From positions 62,001-126,000 of the forward strand of contig CBDCXJ010000035.1 of the NCBI GenBank assembly GCA_965223695.1: a stretch of DNA of 64,000 bases. The letters run 5' to 3'. The translations under genes and the position numbers were made by a program. The stretch comes from JAUVPB01 sp965223695. Lineage in GTDB: Bacteria > Actinomycetota > Thermoleophilia > Gaiellales > Gaiellaceae. The notes under the pieces were generated by a model. It did no database searches, was not told where the DNA came from, and worked only from the letters and a program-made list of their open reading frames with translations. This document shows positions 15,423-24,832 of the stretch, piece after piece (within the stretch, counting starts at the first letter, position 1; the number at the start of each line of letters is the position of its first letter).

Positions 15423-17024
15423 GTGAGCGTGGAGCACTTCAGCGCCGCCGAAGAGATCGTCACGTTCGGCCGCCTGCTTCTGATCGTCGCGGCCGGCTTC
15501 TTGATCTCGGTGCTCGCAAACAAGGTGAGCGTCCGCATTCAGATTCCTGCGCCGGCGCTGCTGCTGTTGACGGCGGCCGTCGCCGCCGAGCTGTTCGATG
15601 GTCTCAAGGAGAGCCTCTCGATCGAGTCGGTCGAGCAGATCGCCACGATCGCGCTCGTCCTGATCCTCTTCGACGGGGGAATGCACGTCGGCTGGAAGCG
15701 CTTCAAAGCCGCTGCGCTTCCGATCCTGCTCGTCGGAATCCTCGGCACGTTCGCGACGGCCGCGCTCATCGCGTGTGCAGCGCACTACCTGCTCGACCTG
15801 AGCTGGATCCTCTCCTGGATCATCGGCGCTGCCCTTGCACCGACCGACCCGGCCGTGATGTTCTCGGTGCTCGGCAACCGCGAGGTCGGAGGGCGCTCGG
15901 GCACGGTGCTAGAAGGCGAGTCGGGCGCCAACGACCCGGTCGCGATCGCGCTGATGATCGGTCTCCTGGAGTTCGCGACCAGCGACGAGGGCTCGGTCGT
16001 CGCGATCGTCGAGGAGTTCGCCGTCGAGATGTCGGTCGGCGCTGCGATTGGCATCGCCGGAGGTCTTCTGCTCGCACAGTTCATCCGGCGCGTCTCGTTA
16101 CCCAACGAGGCGCTCTACTCGCTTCGCACTCTCGCGTGCGCAGGCGTCATCTACGGCGCCGCGGCCACGGCCCACGGATCCGGCTTCCTGGCGGTCTTTA
16201 TCGCCGGTGTCCTGATCGGCGACCAGCGCGCGCCCTACAAGGCGCAGATCAAGCGCTTCCACTCGTCGCTTGCGAGCCTCGCCGAGATCGTTGTCTTCGT
16301 CGTGCTCGGCGTGACGATCGAGCTGAGCGATCTCGGCGGGGACAAGCTCTGGCTCGACGGTTTGATCCTCGCGATCTTGCTCGCGTTCATCATCCGCCCT
16401 CTCGTGGTCGGTGGCCTCCTGCTGCCAACCTCACTGCGTCGCGGCGAGCGCCTCTTCATCATGTGGAGCGGCCTGAAGGGCGCGGTCCCAATCATCCTCG
16501 GTGCCTTCGCCCTGCTGGCCGCCGTCGACGGTGCCGACCGCGTCTACGCCATCGTCTTCGTCGTCGTCGCCTTCTCGGTCATCTTCCAGGGGAGCACCGT
16601 GCCGTTAGCCGCCCGCCGCTTCGGCGTACCGATGGAAGAAGTGGAGCCGGAGCCATGGGATCTCTCCGTGCGCCTGCAGCGCGAGCCCCGCGACGTCGAG
16701 CGCTTCTTCGTCGCGGCCGGCTCCGCGGCCGACGGCCGTCCACTGCGTGAATTGCCGCTCGCCGGCGAGACGTGGGTGACCATGCTCCTGCGCGATGGGC
16801 ACCCCGCGCCGGCGTACGGCGCGCAGGTGCTTCAGGCTGGCGACGAGCTTCTCGTGATCACGGAGGCCGAGGACGTTGCCGCTGTGCGCGGGCTGTTCAC
16901 GCTTCCGGCGGAGGAGTTCGCCGAGCGTTACGCGTCTCGAGACGAGGACGAGGACGAGCGCGAGAACGGCAACGAAGCCACGAGCAATCCAGCAGAAAGC
17001 GATGAAACACCCGATAGCCAGTAG
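15423..17024 (+). CDS. CPA1 potassium (or sodium)/proton antiporter with RCK_C tail
   Basis: A 533-residue cation/proton antiporter of the NhaP2/CvrA type. About twelve helices occupy residues 10-400, with the ion-site segment LEGESGANDPVAIALMIG and LAPTDPAVMFSVL. Residues about 430-490 form a TrkA-C/RCK_C domain (RPLRELPLAGETWVTMLLRD, LQAGDELLVITEAEDV) that binds regulatory ligands. A very acidic disordered tail follows (ASRDEDEDERENGNEA). GTG at 15423 is taken as the start; a second in-frame GTG lies two codons later. The gene converges with soxB. K+/H+ exchange is favoured by the RCK tail, but selectivity is not proven. Confidence 0.9.
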   Translation: MSVEHFSAAEEIVTFGRLLLIVAAGFLISVLANKVSVRIQIPAPALLLLTAAVAAELFDGLKESLSIESVEQIATIALVLILFDGGMHVGWKRFKAAALPILLVGILGTFATAALIACAAHYLLDLSWILSWIIGAALAPTDPAVMFSVLGNREVGGRSGTVLEGESGANDPVAIALMIGLLEFATSDEGSVVAIVEEFAVEMSVGAAIGIAGGLLLAQFIRRVSLPNEALYSLRTLACAGVIYGAAATAHGSGFLAVFIAGVLIGDQRAPYKAQIKRFHSSLASLAEIVVFVVLGVTIELSDLGGDKLWLDGLILAILLAFIIRPLVVGGLLLPTSLRRGERLFIMWSGLKGAVPIILGAFALLAAVDGADRVYAIVFVVVAFSVIFQGSTVPLAARRFGVPMEEVEPEPWDLSVRLQREPRDVERFFVAAGSAADGRPLRELPLAGETWVTMLLRDGHPAPAYGAQVLQAGDELLVITEAEDVAAVRGLFTLPAEEFAERYASRDEDEDERENGNEATSNPAESDETPDSQ

Positions 17025-17138
17025 CCGACGCGCGCATCCGAACGACCACACTGTTCAAGTTCAAAAAAATCAAACGCGGACGACCGCGCGCAAGTCCGAC
17101 GCGCGCGGACTCGCTCTAGACCTGCGGGTAACCCGACG

Positions 17139-18353
17139 CTAGTGGCTGACGGCGGCCGCAGCGAGCTCAGACACCGGACGATCGACGTAGAACCGCTCGA
17201 GCTTGAACGGCTCGATCAAGTCGGGCGTCTTTCGCGTCGCGACGAGCTGGGCTAGCGTCTCGCCGACGATCGGCGCCGCCTTGAAGCCGTACGTTCCCCA
17301 ACCGCAGTCGACGATGAAGCCCTCGACCTCGCTGACGCCCATGATCGGGCTGTAGTCGGGGCTCATGTCGCAGATTCCCGTCCACTGGCGCAGCACCTTG
17401 CAGCCAGCGAGCTGGGGGAAGAGCTCGAGCACGTGGCGCGCCGAGTACTCGAGGAACGGCAGCGTGCCGCGTTTCGTGTAGGTCGAGTAGGGCTCGACCT
17501 CGGCGCCGATCAGGAACTCGCCGCGATCGGTCTGCGAGACGTAGACATGCATCTGCGAGGAGACGATCACGATGTCGAGGAACGGCTTGACCGGTTCGGT
17601 GACGAAGGCCTGCAGGATGCTCGTCCAGATCGGCAGGTCGACGTCGACCATGTCCGCGAGAAGCGTCGACCAGCCGGCCGTGCAGCTCACGACAGCGTCC
17701 GTGGCGATCGAGCCACGGTTGGTGCGGACCCCCGTTACGCGGCCGCCCTCGGTATCGATGCCAACGACCTCGGTGTTCGGGTGGATCTCGACGCCGAGCC
17801 GATCGGCTGCTCGCGCGTAGGCCCAGACCACCGCGTCGTGCCGGATGATCCCGCCCGGCTCGTGGTAGAGCGCGCCCAGGATCGGCCAGGTCACGTCGGT
17901 CGAGATATCGATCTCGGGGCAGAGCTCTTTCACGCCGTCAGCGTCGACGACGCGGCTCGCGATACCGAGCAGCTGATTGACCTCGGCACGCTCGGCCGCG
18001 GTGATCATCCCGCGGTCGGAGTGGGCGAGGGTCAGGTGCCCGATCTGCGAGAACATCAGGTTGAAATCGAGCTCCTGCGAGAGCTGCTCGTAGAGCTCGA
18101 CGCTTCGCTTGTAGAAGCGCGCGCCCTCGGGCGTGCGGTAGTTCGAGCGGATGATCGTCGTGTTGCGCCCCGACGCGCCCGAGCCGATGTAGCTCCTCTC
18201 GAGCACGCAGATGTTCTTCATCCCGTGCTGCTTGGCCAGGTAGTAGGCGGTCGCGAGGCCGTGAGAGCCGCCGCCGATGACGACGGCGTCGTAGCTGTCC
18301 TTGAGCTCGCTTGCTGCGCGCCACATGCGGCGCTTGCGGAAGATGTCTTTCAC
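17139..18353 (-). CDS. soxB: Sarcosine oxidase beta subunit SoxB
   Basis: The 404-residue flavoprotein that carries out oxidative demethylation of sarcosine in the heterotetrameric enzyme. Dinucleotide-binding motif VVIGGGSHGLATAYYLA at residues 24-40, then LERSYIGSGASGRNTTIIRS, and near the C-terminus CDMSPDYSPIMG and DCGWGTYGFKAAP, typical for the family. The longer open frame upstream is a shadow of soxG, so I start at GTG 18353, which overlaps the soxG stop (GTGA). Gene order on this strand is soxD-soxA-soxG-soxB, unlike the usual soxB-D-A-G. N-methylglutamate dehydrogenase (MgdA-type) is a close relative and cannot be fully excluded given the nearby GmaS-like gene. Confidence 0.92.
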   Translation of the reverse strand: MKDIFRKRRMWRAASELKDSYDAVVIGGGSHGLATAYYLAKQHGMKNICVLERSYIGSGASGRNTTIIRSNYRTPEGARFYKRSVELYEQLSQELDFNLMFSQIGHLTLAHSDRGMITAAERAEVNQLLGIASRVVDADGVKELCPEIDISTDVTWPILGALYHEPGGIIRHDAVVWAYARAADRLGVEIHPNTEVVGIDTEGGRVTGVRTNRGSIATDAVVSCTAGWSTLLADMVDVDLPIWTSILQAFVTEPVKPFLDIVIVSSQMHVYVSQTDRGEFLIGAEVEPYSTYTKRGTLPFLEYSARHVLELFPQLAGCKVLRQWTGICDMSPDYSPIMGVSEVEGFIVDCGWGTYGFKAAPIVGETLAQLVATRKTPDLIEPFKLERFYVDRPVSELAAAAVSH

Positions 18354-18967
18354 AGGACGGCTCCGGCTGGCAGACCGTCGACGCCGACCGGGCCTCCGTC
18401 GAACGGCGCCGCGGCGTCGAGGAGCACCTCGTAGAGGTAGTGCCCGTATTCCTGGGGGAAGAGGAGCAGGAAGCCGCCCTCGAGCGGAAGCACGTGTCCG
18501 TGGATGTGGCTGAGGAGGCCGCTTGCGGGGAAGGTCTCGAGCTCGGTCAGCCGGCGCAGAAGGTCGCTCGCGCGGGGGCCGACCAGGGCCACCGAGCCGA
18601 TGCCCGCCGAGACGTCGACGGCCGTGCGCGACGAGCGCTCGAGCGCGGTGCGCACCGCGCTCGTGTCGCCGGCGCGAGTGACGCAGAGCGCGCGCCCGGG
18701 CGTGACCTGGTACCAGAGCACCGTCTGAGTCGGTCGCTCGCCAGCGCCCCGCACGTCGAGCTTGCCGAGCTGTGGCAGCTCCGCGATGCCGACGGTCTCG
18801 AGCGCGGCCGCCTGGTCGGGGAACCAGACCGGCAGCTCCCAGCCGTCGCGCTTCTCGAAGCGAGCACCGTGCCCGCGTTGCAGCTGCTGCATCGGCGAGC
18901 GCGCAAGCGGCGCGTGCCCGCCTTCGGCCCGAGCCGCGTCGACCGAGAGGAACGGCAGCGTACTCAT
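18350..18967 (-). CDS. soxG: Sarcosine oxidase gamma subunit SoxG
   Basis: A 205-residue structural subunit of heterotetrameric sarcosine oxidase. The conserved core GIGSVALVGPRASDLLRRL-like segment and ALVGPRASDLL, and the C-terminal HGHVLPLEGGFLLLFPQEYG, are characteristic of the gamma family, which has a folate-binding aminomethyltransferase-like fold without its own catalysis. Start ATG 18967 overlaps the soxA stop (ATGA), and its stop overlaps the soxB start, so A, G and B are translationally coupled. This gene reads intact, in contrast to soxA and soxD next to it. Confidence 0.88.
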   Translation of the reverse strand: MSTLPFLSVDAARAEGGHAPLARSPMQQLQRGHGARFEKRDGWELPVWFPDQAAALETVGIAELPQLGKLDVRGAGERPTQTVLWYQVTPGRALCVTRAGDTSAVRTALERSSRTAVDVSAGIGSVALVGPRASDLLRRLTELETFPASGLLSHIHGHVLPLEGGFLLLFPQEYGHYLYEVLLDAAAPFDGGPVGVDGLPAGAVL

Positions 18968-21628
18968 GAGCGAAGCAGCTCTCCATCGGGGTCGTAGAAG
19001 GGCTTCAGCGTGATCTCGGCCTCGACGTTCGAGCCGTTGATGCGCACATCGACGTTTGTGCCCTCGACCGCCTTCTCGGCCGGGACCCAGGCCAGGCCGA
19101 TCGTTGCGCCGGCCGCCTCGCTGCGCCTCGCGCTGGTCACGCGCCCGACCGGCTGGCCGTCCTCGACGATCTGCCCGCCTTCTTCGGGCAGCCTGTCGCC
19201 CTCGATGCGGAAGCCGACCAGGCGCGTCTCAAGCCCGCGGCCCTTGACGTGCTCGGCCGACCAGCGGCCGACGAAGTCGTCCTTGTCGAGCTTGAGGATC
19301 CAGGGCATCGATGCCTCGAGCAGGTTCGACTCGGAGTCGGTGTCCTGGCCGACCAGGATGTGGCTCTTCTCGAGCCGAAGGATCCGTTGTGGCTCGAGCC
19401 CGAAGGGCGCGATCTCGAAGTCGGCGCCGGCAACCGAGAAAGCTGTCGAGCATGTGCTCGCCGTGCACGCTCGGGAAGTGGATCTCGTACCCGAGCTCGC
19501 CGACGAAGCCGATTCGCAGCAGCAGAGACTCGACGCCCGCGACACGCCCTTGCTTGGCGTCGAGGTACTTGAAGCTTTCGGCGTCGATTGGCATCTCGGT
19601 CACGCGCTCCATCAGCTCTCGCGCACGCGGGCCCCGCGACGTTGATCGCTGCAAGCGCTCCGGTGACGTTGACGACGTCGATCTTGTAGCCCCAGATCGC
19701 GTTCCACCACTCGAACCACTCGATGACGGCTTCGGCGCCGGTCGATGTGGTCGTGACGTAGTACGTGTCGTCGGTGAGCCGAGCGATCGTGCCGTCGTCC
19801 ATGATCCGGCCCGCGTCGGAGGTGAGCACGCCGTAGCGGATCCGGCCGGTCTTCATGTCGCCGAAGCGGTTCGGGTAGATCCGCTCGAGGAAGGTGGCGG
19901 CGTCTGCGCCAGAGACGAGGATCTTCCCGAGCGTCGAGACGTCGATGATCCCAACCGAGGCGTGTACAGCACGTGCCTCGGCGGCCGCGTCGCCGTAGGC
20001 GTAGGGGCGGCGCCACTCGCCGGTCCACATCATTGACGCGCCGAGCTCCTTGTGGCGGTGGTGCATCGAGGTGCGACGCGCCGGCTCGTGCGGACGGCCC
20101 GCGAGCAGCTCGAGGGAGATCGGCGACCACGGAGGCCTGGCCGTTGTCGTGCCGATGGCGCTCTCGTCGGTCGAGCTCGCCTGCGCGTTGAGGCGTACCG
20201 AGTTGAGGTGGCAGAGGCGCCCCTGGCAGGGTCCCATCGTCACGGTCGTGTACCGCTTCGTGAGCTCGATCGAGTCGTAGCCCTCGCCATGCGCGTAGCG
20301 CAGGTCCTTGGTCGTCTGGTCCTCGCAGATGCAGACGAACTCCTTGCCCCTGGCCTTGCGCCCTCCGAACGCCGGGGGTGGCACTTCGGTCTCGCCGAGC
20401 TCGCCGGCCGCGCTCCCGACCGCCCGTAGCCCATCGGGAATCTGCACCGGCACGAAGACGCCGCGCTCGGGGTTGTACTCGACGCGGGCACCGGCGTGAC
20501 TCAGGAGCGCGTGGGCCGGCTGCGGACTGCCGGAGGCGACGACCAGGTCGCACGCGATCGTCTCGTCGTCGACCGTGATTGCCGTGACGTGGCCCTTCTT
20601 GCCGTGCGCGGCGAGCGTCTGAGGCATGTACTCTCGTAGGTCGACGGCGGCCGCGACACGCGCCCCCGCGTCCTTGAGCGCCTCGGCCGCCTGAGCGCCG
20701 GCGTCGTCGGCGCTGATGATCACGGCGCGCTCGCCGGGCTTGAGCGACCAGAAGCGCACGAGGCGCGAGACCGCGCCGGGCAGCATCACACCGACGAGGT
20801 CGTTCCCAGGGAAGACGAGAGGTTGCTCGACGATGCCTGCGGCGACGACAATCTCCTCTGCGCGCATCCGTATCAGCAGATCGCCCTGCTCGATCGGTAC
20901 GAGGTTTCCCTCGTAGACGCCCATGGCGCGCGCGGGGCACAGCACCTCAACCCCGCTCGCCCGCGCCCGCTCGGCCAGCGCACGCGCCGGCTCGAGACCG
21001 CTCTCGGTCAGTAGCAGCGCCCCGCCCGGCTCTGGGCCTTCCTCGACGAGCGCGACGCGCTTGCCCTGCTCGGCCGCCTCGATCGCCTCGCGCATGCCCT
21101 CCGCCCCCGCGCCGATGACGAGCACGTCGACGCGTCGGTGCTCGGTGTCGAAGCGACCCTCGCGCGTGGCGTGCGGGTCGAGCTTCCCCAGGCCGGCGGC
21201 GTTTCGGAGAAGCTTCTCGTAGAGCGGCCACAGCCGCCTCGGGCGAATGAACGTCTTGTAGTAGAAGCCCGGTGGTGTGAACGGGCCGCCGATCTTGTCG
21301 ACGATCGAGAGGAAGTCGCGGTCTACCGAGCCGAGCACGTTCTGCCCTTCGACCGTGGCGCCGGCGCGGATCGGCTCGGCGCAGAGGCGCACGTTGACGC
21401 GACCGTCGACCGTCGCCATGCAGTTGGCGCACTGGCCGCTGCAGCAGACCAGCCCGCGCGGGCGGTGGTACTTGAAGCTGCGCGAGAAGATGCGGCGCCC
21501 GCCGGCGTAGAGCGCCGAGGCGAACGTGTCGCCCTCGAAGCCCGAGACAGGCGAGCCGTCGAAACTGAAGTCGACTGTCTGCCGAGCGGTCGATCCGCTC
21601 GCCCGGGCGCGCGCCGGAGCCGGCTCAC
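18964..21628 (-). CDS. soxA: Sarcosine oxidase alpha subunit SoxA (frame-disrupted as read)
   Basis: The large subunit, about 880 residues if repaired. Domains in order: a 2Fe-2S-like N-terminal region (SFDGSPVSGFEGDTFASALY, KYHRPRGLVCCSGQCANC), a NAD/FAD-binding disulphide-reductase-like domain (VLVIGAGAEGMREAIEAA), a BFD-like Cys cluster (CICEDQTTKDLRY, GPCQGRLCHLNSVRLNAQ), and a C-terminal folate-binding aminomethyltransferase domain (ELGASMMWTGEWRRPYAYGD, FGLEPQRILRLEKSHILVGQ). Frame changes are needed near 21630, 21585, 19630 and 19436; each is explained by one extra base, for example in a CCC and a TTT run. Because every segment stays conserved, sequence error is more likely than decay. 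The start is probably GTG 21628. Confidence 0.85.
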
Positions 21629-21899
21629 CACTCGCTCCGGCTCGGCTTGGGCAGGCGTGTCTCGATCACGCGTGTTGTCGCTCGTGTCACGCTCGGCGAG
21701 AAACCACAGCTCGCAGCCGAAGCGGTGGTACCACCACTCGGTTTGAACGCCTCAGGACGTTTCGCCTGAAGTAGATGTAATGGGAGAGCTCACGCCGCGA
21801 CGGAGACTCCTTGGGCCGCTCGCGCACCTCACCCGTGGTGGTGAACTCCTCGACCGGACGTCGGCTCCCGCAGTTTGGGCAGGGGATCTGGAACGTCAC
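21625..21899 (-). CDS. soxD: Sarcosine oxidase delta subunit SoxD (frame-disrupted as read)
   Basis: A small zinc-binding subunit, about 90 residues. MTFQIPCPNCGSRRPVEEF is the typical CPxCG N-terminus. Then YIYFRRNVL continues in a second frame as GVQTEWWYHRFGCELWFLAE, the conserved aromatic and second Cys region, and in a third frame as VIETRLPKPSRSEW followed by TGA overlapping the soxA start. Two single-base insertions (about 21735 and 21685) explain it. In the read frame the ORF ends prematurely at 21687. As with soxA, the conserved pieces argue for sequence error. Confidence 0.75.
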
Positions 21900-21983
21900 G
21901 CGGAGCCGTGCACGTGGGCTGGATGCGTTTCGCGGCGGGAGCGAAGGCGCGCGGCCTTCGGTGTCGATCTTGGAAACCTACAC

Positions 21984-23344
21984 CTAGAAGAGCGTGAGGT
22001 ACTGGTCGATCTCCCACTGGCTGACGTACTCGTGGAAGCGGTCCCACTCGCCGCGTTTGATGCCGAGGTACCAGTCGATGATCTGCTCGCCGTCGCGACC
22101 GGTTCCGAAGGCCCCGCGCAGCACGTCGCTCTGGTCCAGCTCGTCGAGCGCCTCGTGCAGGTGCGCGGGAGCGCGGTCAGGCCGCGCGCGAGCAGCTCGT
22201 CGGGTGGCGTCGCGAACAGGTTCTCGGCGTTGGGCTCGCCCGGCTCGAGCTCGTTCTCGATCCCGTCGAGGCCCGCGGCGAGAACGGCCGCGGCCGCGAG
22301 GTAGGGGTTGCACGAGCCGTCGATCGTCCTGTCCTCGATACGGCCGGGCCCCGGGATCCGCAACATCTGCGTGCGGTTGTTGTAGCCGTAGCTGATCCAC
22401 ACTGGTGACCAGGTCGCGCCCGAGGTGGTCGAGCCGACCTTGAGCCGCTTGTAGGAGTTGACGGTCGGAGCCGTGATCGCCGAGTAGGAGCGAGCGTGGG
22501 TCAGCAGTCCACCCATGAAGTTGTAGGCCAGCTTCGAGAGCCCGAGCCCCTGCGGATCCGACTCGTCGAGGAAGAGGTTGGTGTCGCCGTCCCAGAGGGA
22601 CATGTGGTAGTGGCAGCCGTTGCCGGTCAGGTGCGTGAACGGCTTCGGCATGAAGGTGGCGAGCATGCCGTGCTGGTGCGCGAGCGTGTGGACCATGTAG
22701 CGGAAGAAGATCGCGCGGTCACAGCTAGTGAGCGCGTCGGCGTACGTGAAGTTCTGCTCGAACTGTCCGTTCGCGTCCTCGTGGTCGTTCGCGTAGTTGC
22801 CCCAGCCGAGCCCGTTGACGTAGCTGGAGACGCTTGTGAGGAAGTCGTAGTTGCGGGTCAGGCCCTTGAGGTCGTAGCAGGGCTTCTCGAGCGTGTCGAG
22901 CTCGTCGGCGACTCGAATCGAGCCGTCCTCGTTCTTCTGGATGAGGAAGTACTCGAGCTCGAGCCCCATCTTGAACTCGTAGCCCTTCTCCTTCGCCATG
23001 GTGAGGACGCGCTTGAGGATCGTGCGCGGGTCGTATGGCCAGGGCTCGCCTTCGACTGTTACATCACAGGCGAAGCGCCCGAGGTTGGGCTGCCACGGCA
23101 CGGGCGTGAAGCTCGCGGGGTCGGGAATCGCTGCGATGTCGGGGTCACTCGGAAGCTGGCCGATCTCGCCGGCGGCGAACCCAGCGAAGCCGGCGCCTTC
23201 CTCGAGGAGGTCATCGAGGTTTGCGGCGGGAATGAGCTTCGCGCTCGGCCGCGCGTACAGGTCGACGAACTGCGCAAAGAGGAACTCGATGCCGCGCTCG
23301 GCAACAGCTTCGCGAACGGCGTCCGCGGTCATTGGCTGATTCAT
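21984..23344 (-). CDS. Glutamine synthetase family protein (GlnT/GmaS-like), one frameshift near the 3' end
   Basis: About 450 residues of a GS fold: FVDLYARPSAKLIPA at the beta-grasp end, MGLELEYFLIQ (metal-binding Glu), NGCHYHMSLWD, ITAPTVNSYKRL, YNNRTQMLRIPG and RTIDGSCNPYLAAAAVLAAG. Near 22165 one C seems missing from ACCCTG; after it the frame reads HEALDELDQSDVLRGAFG and ends in EIDQYLTLF at 21984. Without this the ORF would run on to 21896 in a wrong frame. Beside sarcosine oxidase genes, GlnT and gamma-glutamylmethylamide synthetase (GmaS) are the two likely roles; both ligate an amine to glutamate with ATP. Sequence alone does not decide. Confidence 0.82.
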
Positions 23345-23377
23345 CCGGTGTTCCTCCTCGCTTGTGCTCGGCGCACC

Positions 23378-24778
23378 TTAACGAGGAACAGCGAGACGTA
23401 CGACTGTTGACGCGTCCGAGAGTATGGGAAGCTCGCGAACGGCTGCGATCAGCTTCTTGCGCTGCTGAAGGGGAAGAACATCGCCGGCAAGATCATGCAG
23501 CTTCTGCTCGATCTCGGCCGCGCCGATCTCGGGTCGGTCGCGCGGGAACTCCGCCGACTGACCGAGCATGCGGCCGTCGTCGAGCTCGAGCTCCACGCGC
23601 TGGGCGATGCGCTGCTCGTTGTAGAAGCGTGCATCGGCCTCCGGGTCGTGGATGACGCGGGTTCGTTCGAGCAGGCGCGCAATGACCGGGTCACGCAGCG
23701 TGGCCTCGTCGTAGAGCGCAGGCGTCAGCGCTCGCTGATCGATCGCGGCCGCCACCGTGTAGGGCAGCGAGAACTGCGCATCGACGGCGCCCGCGGGTGC
23801 GCGATCGTCGAGCAGGTTTCCCCAGAGAGTCGTGATCGTGACGGCCTTGACCGTCTCAGGTCTCACGTCGTGTTCGGCGACGAGCTTGCTGGTCGCCCAG
23901 AACGCCGGGTGGTTGATCCCGATCGAGGGGTGGATCTTGTACTCGATCTCTCGCGCGAGCCACGTCTCGCCTAGCCCGTCGAGGCCGCGGGCCGGGTCGA
24001 AGCGGTCGGAGCCGGCCATGCTCCAGAACCCGAACTCGCCGTCGAGCGCGCCGAGCCCGCCGCCGAAGCCCTTCTCGCCAGAGAGCGCGGCCATCAGCCC
24101 GCCCATCGCTACCCAGCCCCAGCCCTGCTTGACCTCGCGGATCGGTCGGGTGTCGTGGACAGGCCCGAAGTACTTGTAGACCGACGGGACGGTCGCGTAC
24201 GTCGCTGCGATGCCGAGCGCGACCTCGGCCTCATCGGCGCTCAAGCCGAGGATGTTGATGGCCGCGCTTGCCGAGGCGAAGGGGTGGAACTGCTGGCCCC
24301 AGACGCGGCGCGCCCGGGCGTGAGAGGGCTGCATGGTGAGCGCGATACGCGCGGTGGTCTCGTAGCCGACCGCGAGAGCGGCGAGGAACTCCTTGCCCGA
24401 GAGCATGCGCCGCTCGCTCAGGGCGAGCGCCGTCGACACTGCGGCGAAGCCGGGGTGGGCGACTGCGAAGAGCATGTCCTCGTAGTCGAGGGCGAAGGCG
24501 AGGTTGCCGTTTGCGTACACGGCGAAGGGAAGCGAGACACGTGCGCCGTTGCCGAGCATCGTTGCCTCCTCGCCGGGGCCGAGCTCGCGCGCCAGCTCGA
24601 TGTGAAGGCGCCCGACACGCGTCTGGCTGCCGCCGAGGCAGCAGGCGATGATGTTCAGCGTCGCGAGCTGGAGTGTCTCGACGAGCTCGTCGGGGAGGTC
24701 GTCGAATGTCGTCTCTGCGGCAAAGGAGGCGAGCGCCTGGGTGAGGGGGCGTTTCGAATCGGTGGGTTCGCTAGTCAC
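23378..24778 (-). CDS. MmgE/PrpD family protein
   Basis: An intact 466-residue protein of the MmgE/PrpD family, whose best-known member is 2-methylcitrate dehydratase. Motifs: NIIACCLGGSQTRVGRLH, ANGNLAFALDYEDM, PGFAAVSTALAL, FHPFASASAAINILGLSADE, VKQGWGWVAMGGLMAALS and IEYKIHPSIGINHPAFWAT. Many family members act as dehydratases or isomerases on small carboxylic acids; no citrate-cycle partner (prpB, prpC) is here. It sits between the GS-like gene and the MoeA genes on the same strand with short gaps. The substrate is unknown. Confidence 0.85.
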   Translation of the reverse strand: MTSEPTDSKRPLTQALASFAAETTFDDLPDELVETLQLATLNIIACCLGGSQTRVGRLHIELARELGPGEEATMLGNGARVSLPFAVYANGNLAFALDYEDMLFAVAHPGFAAVSTALALSERRMLSGKEFLAALAVGYETTARIALTMQPSHARARRVWGQQFHPFASASAAINILGLSADEAEVALGIAATYATVPSVYKYFGPVHDTRPIREVKQGWGWVAMGGLMAALSGEKGFGGGLGALDGEFGFWSMAGSDRFDPARGLDGLGETWLAREIEYKIHPSIGINHPAFWATSKLVAEHDVRPETVKAVTITTLWGNLLDDRAPAGAVDAQFSLPYTVAAAIDQRALTPALYDEATLRDPVIARLLERTRVIHDPEADARFYNEQRIAQRVELELDDGRMLGQSAEFPRDRPEIGAAEIEQKLHDLAGDVLPLQQRKKLIAAVRELPILSDASTVVRLAVPR

Positions 24779-24832
24779 CTCGCTAACGCTAGAGCCATCC
24801 AGGACGTCGCGGCTGGCGCCTGTCGCGCCCGG

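Noticed and set aside
17139..18986. Extended soxB frame of 615 residues
   Set aside because: The first ~210 residues are the soxG region read in another frame.
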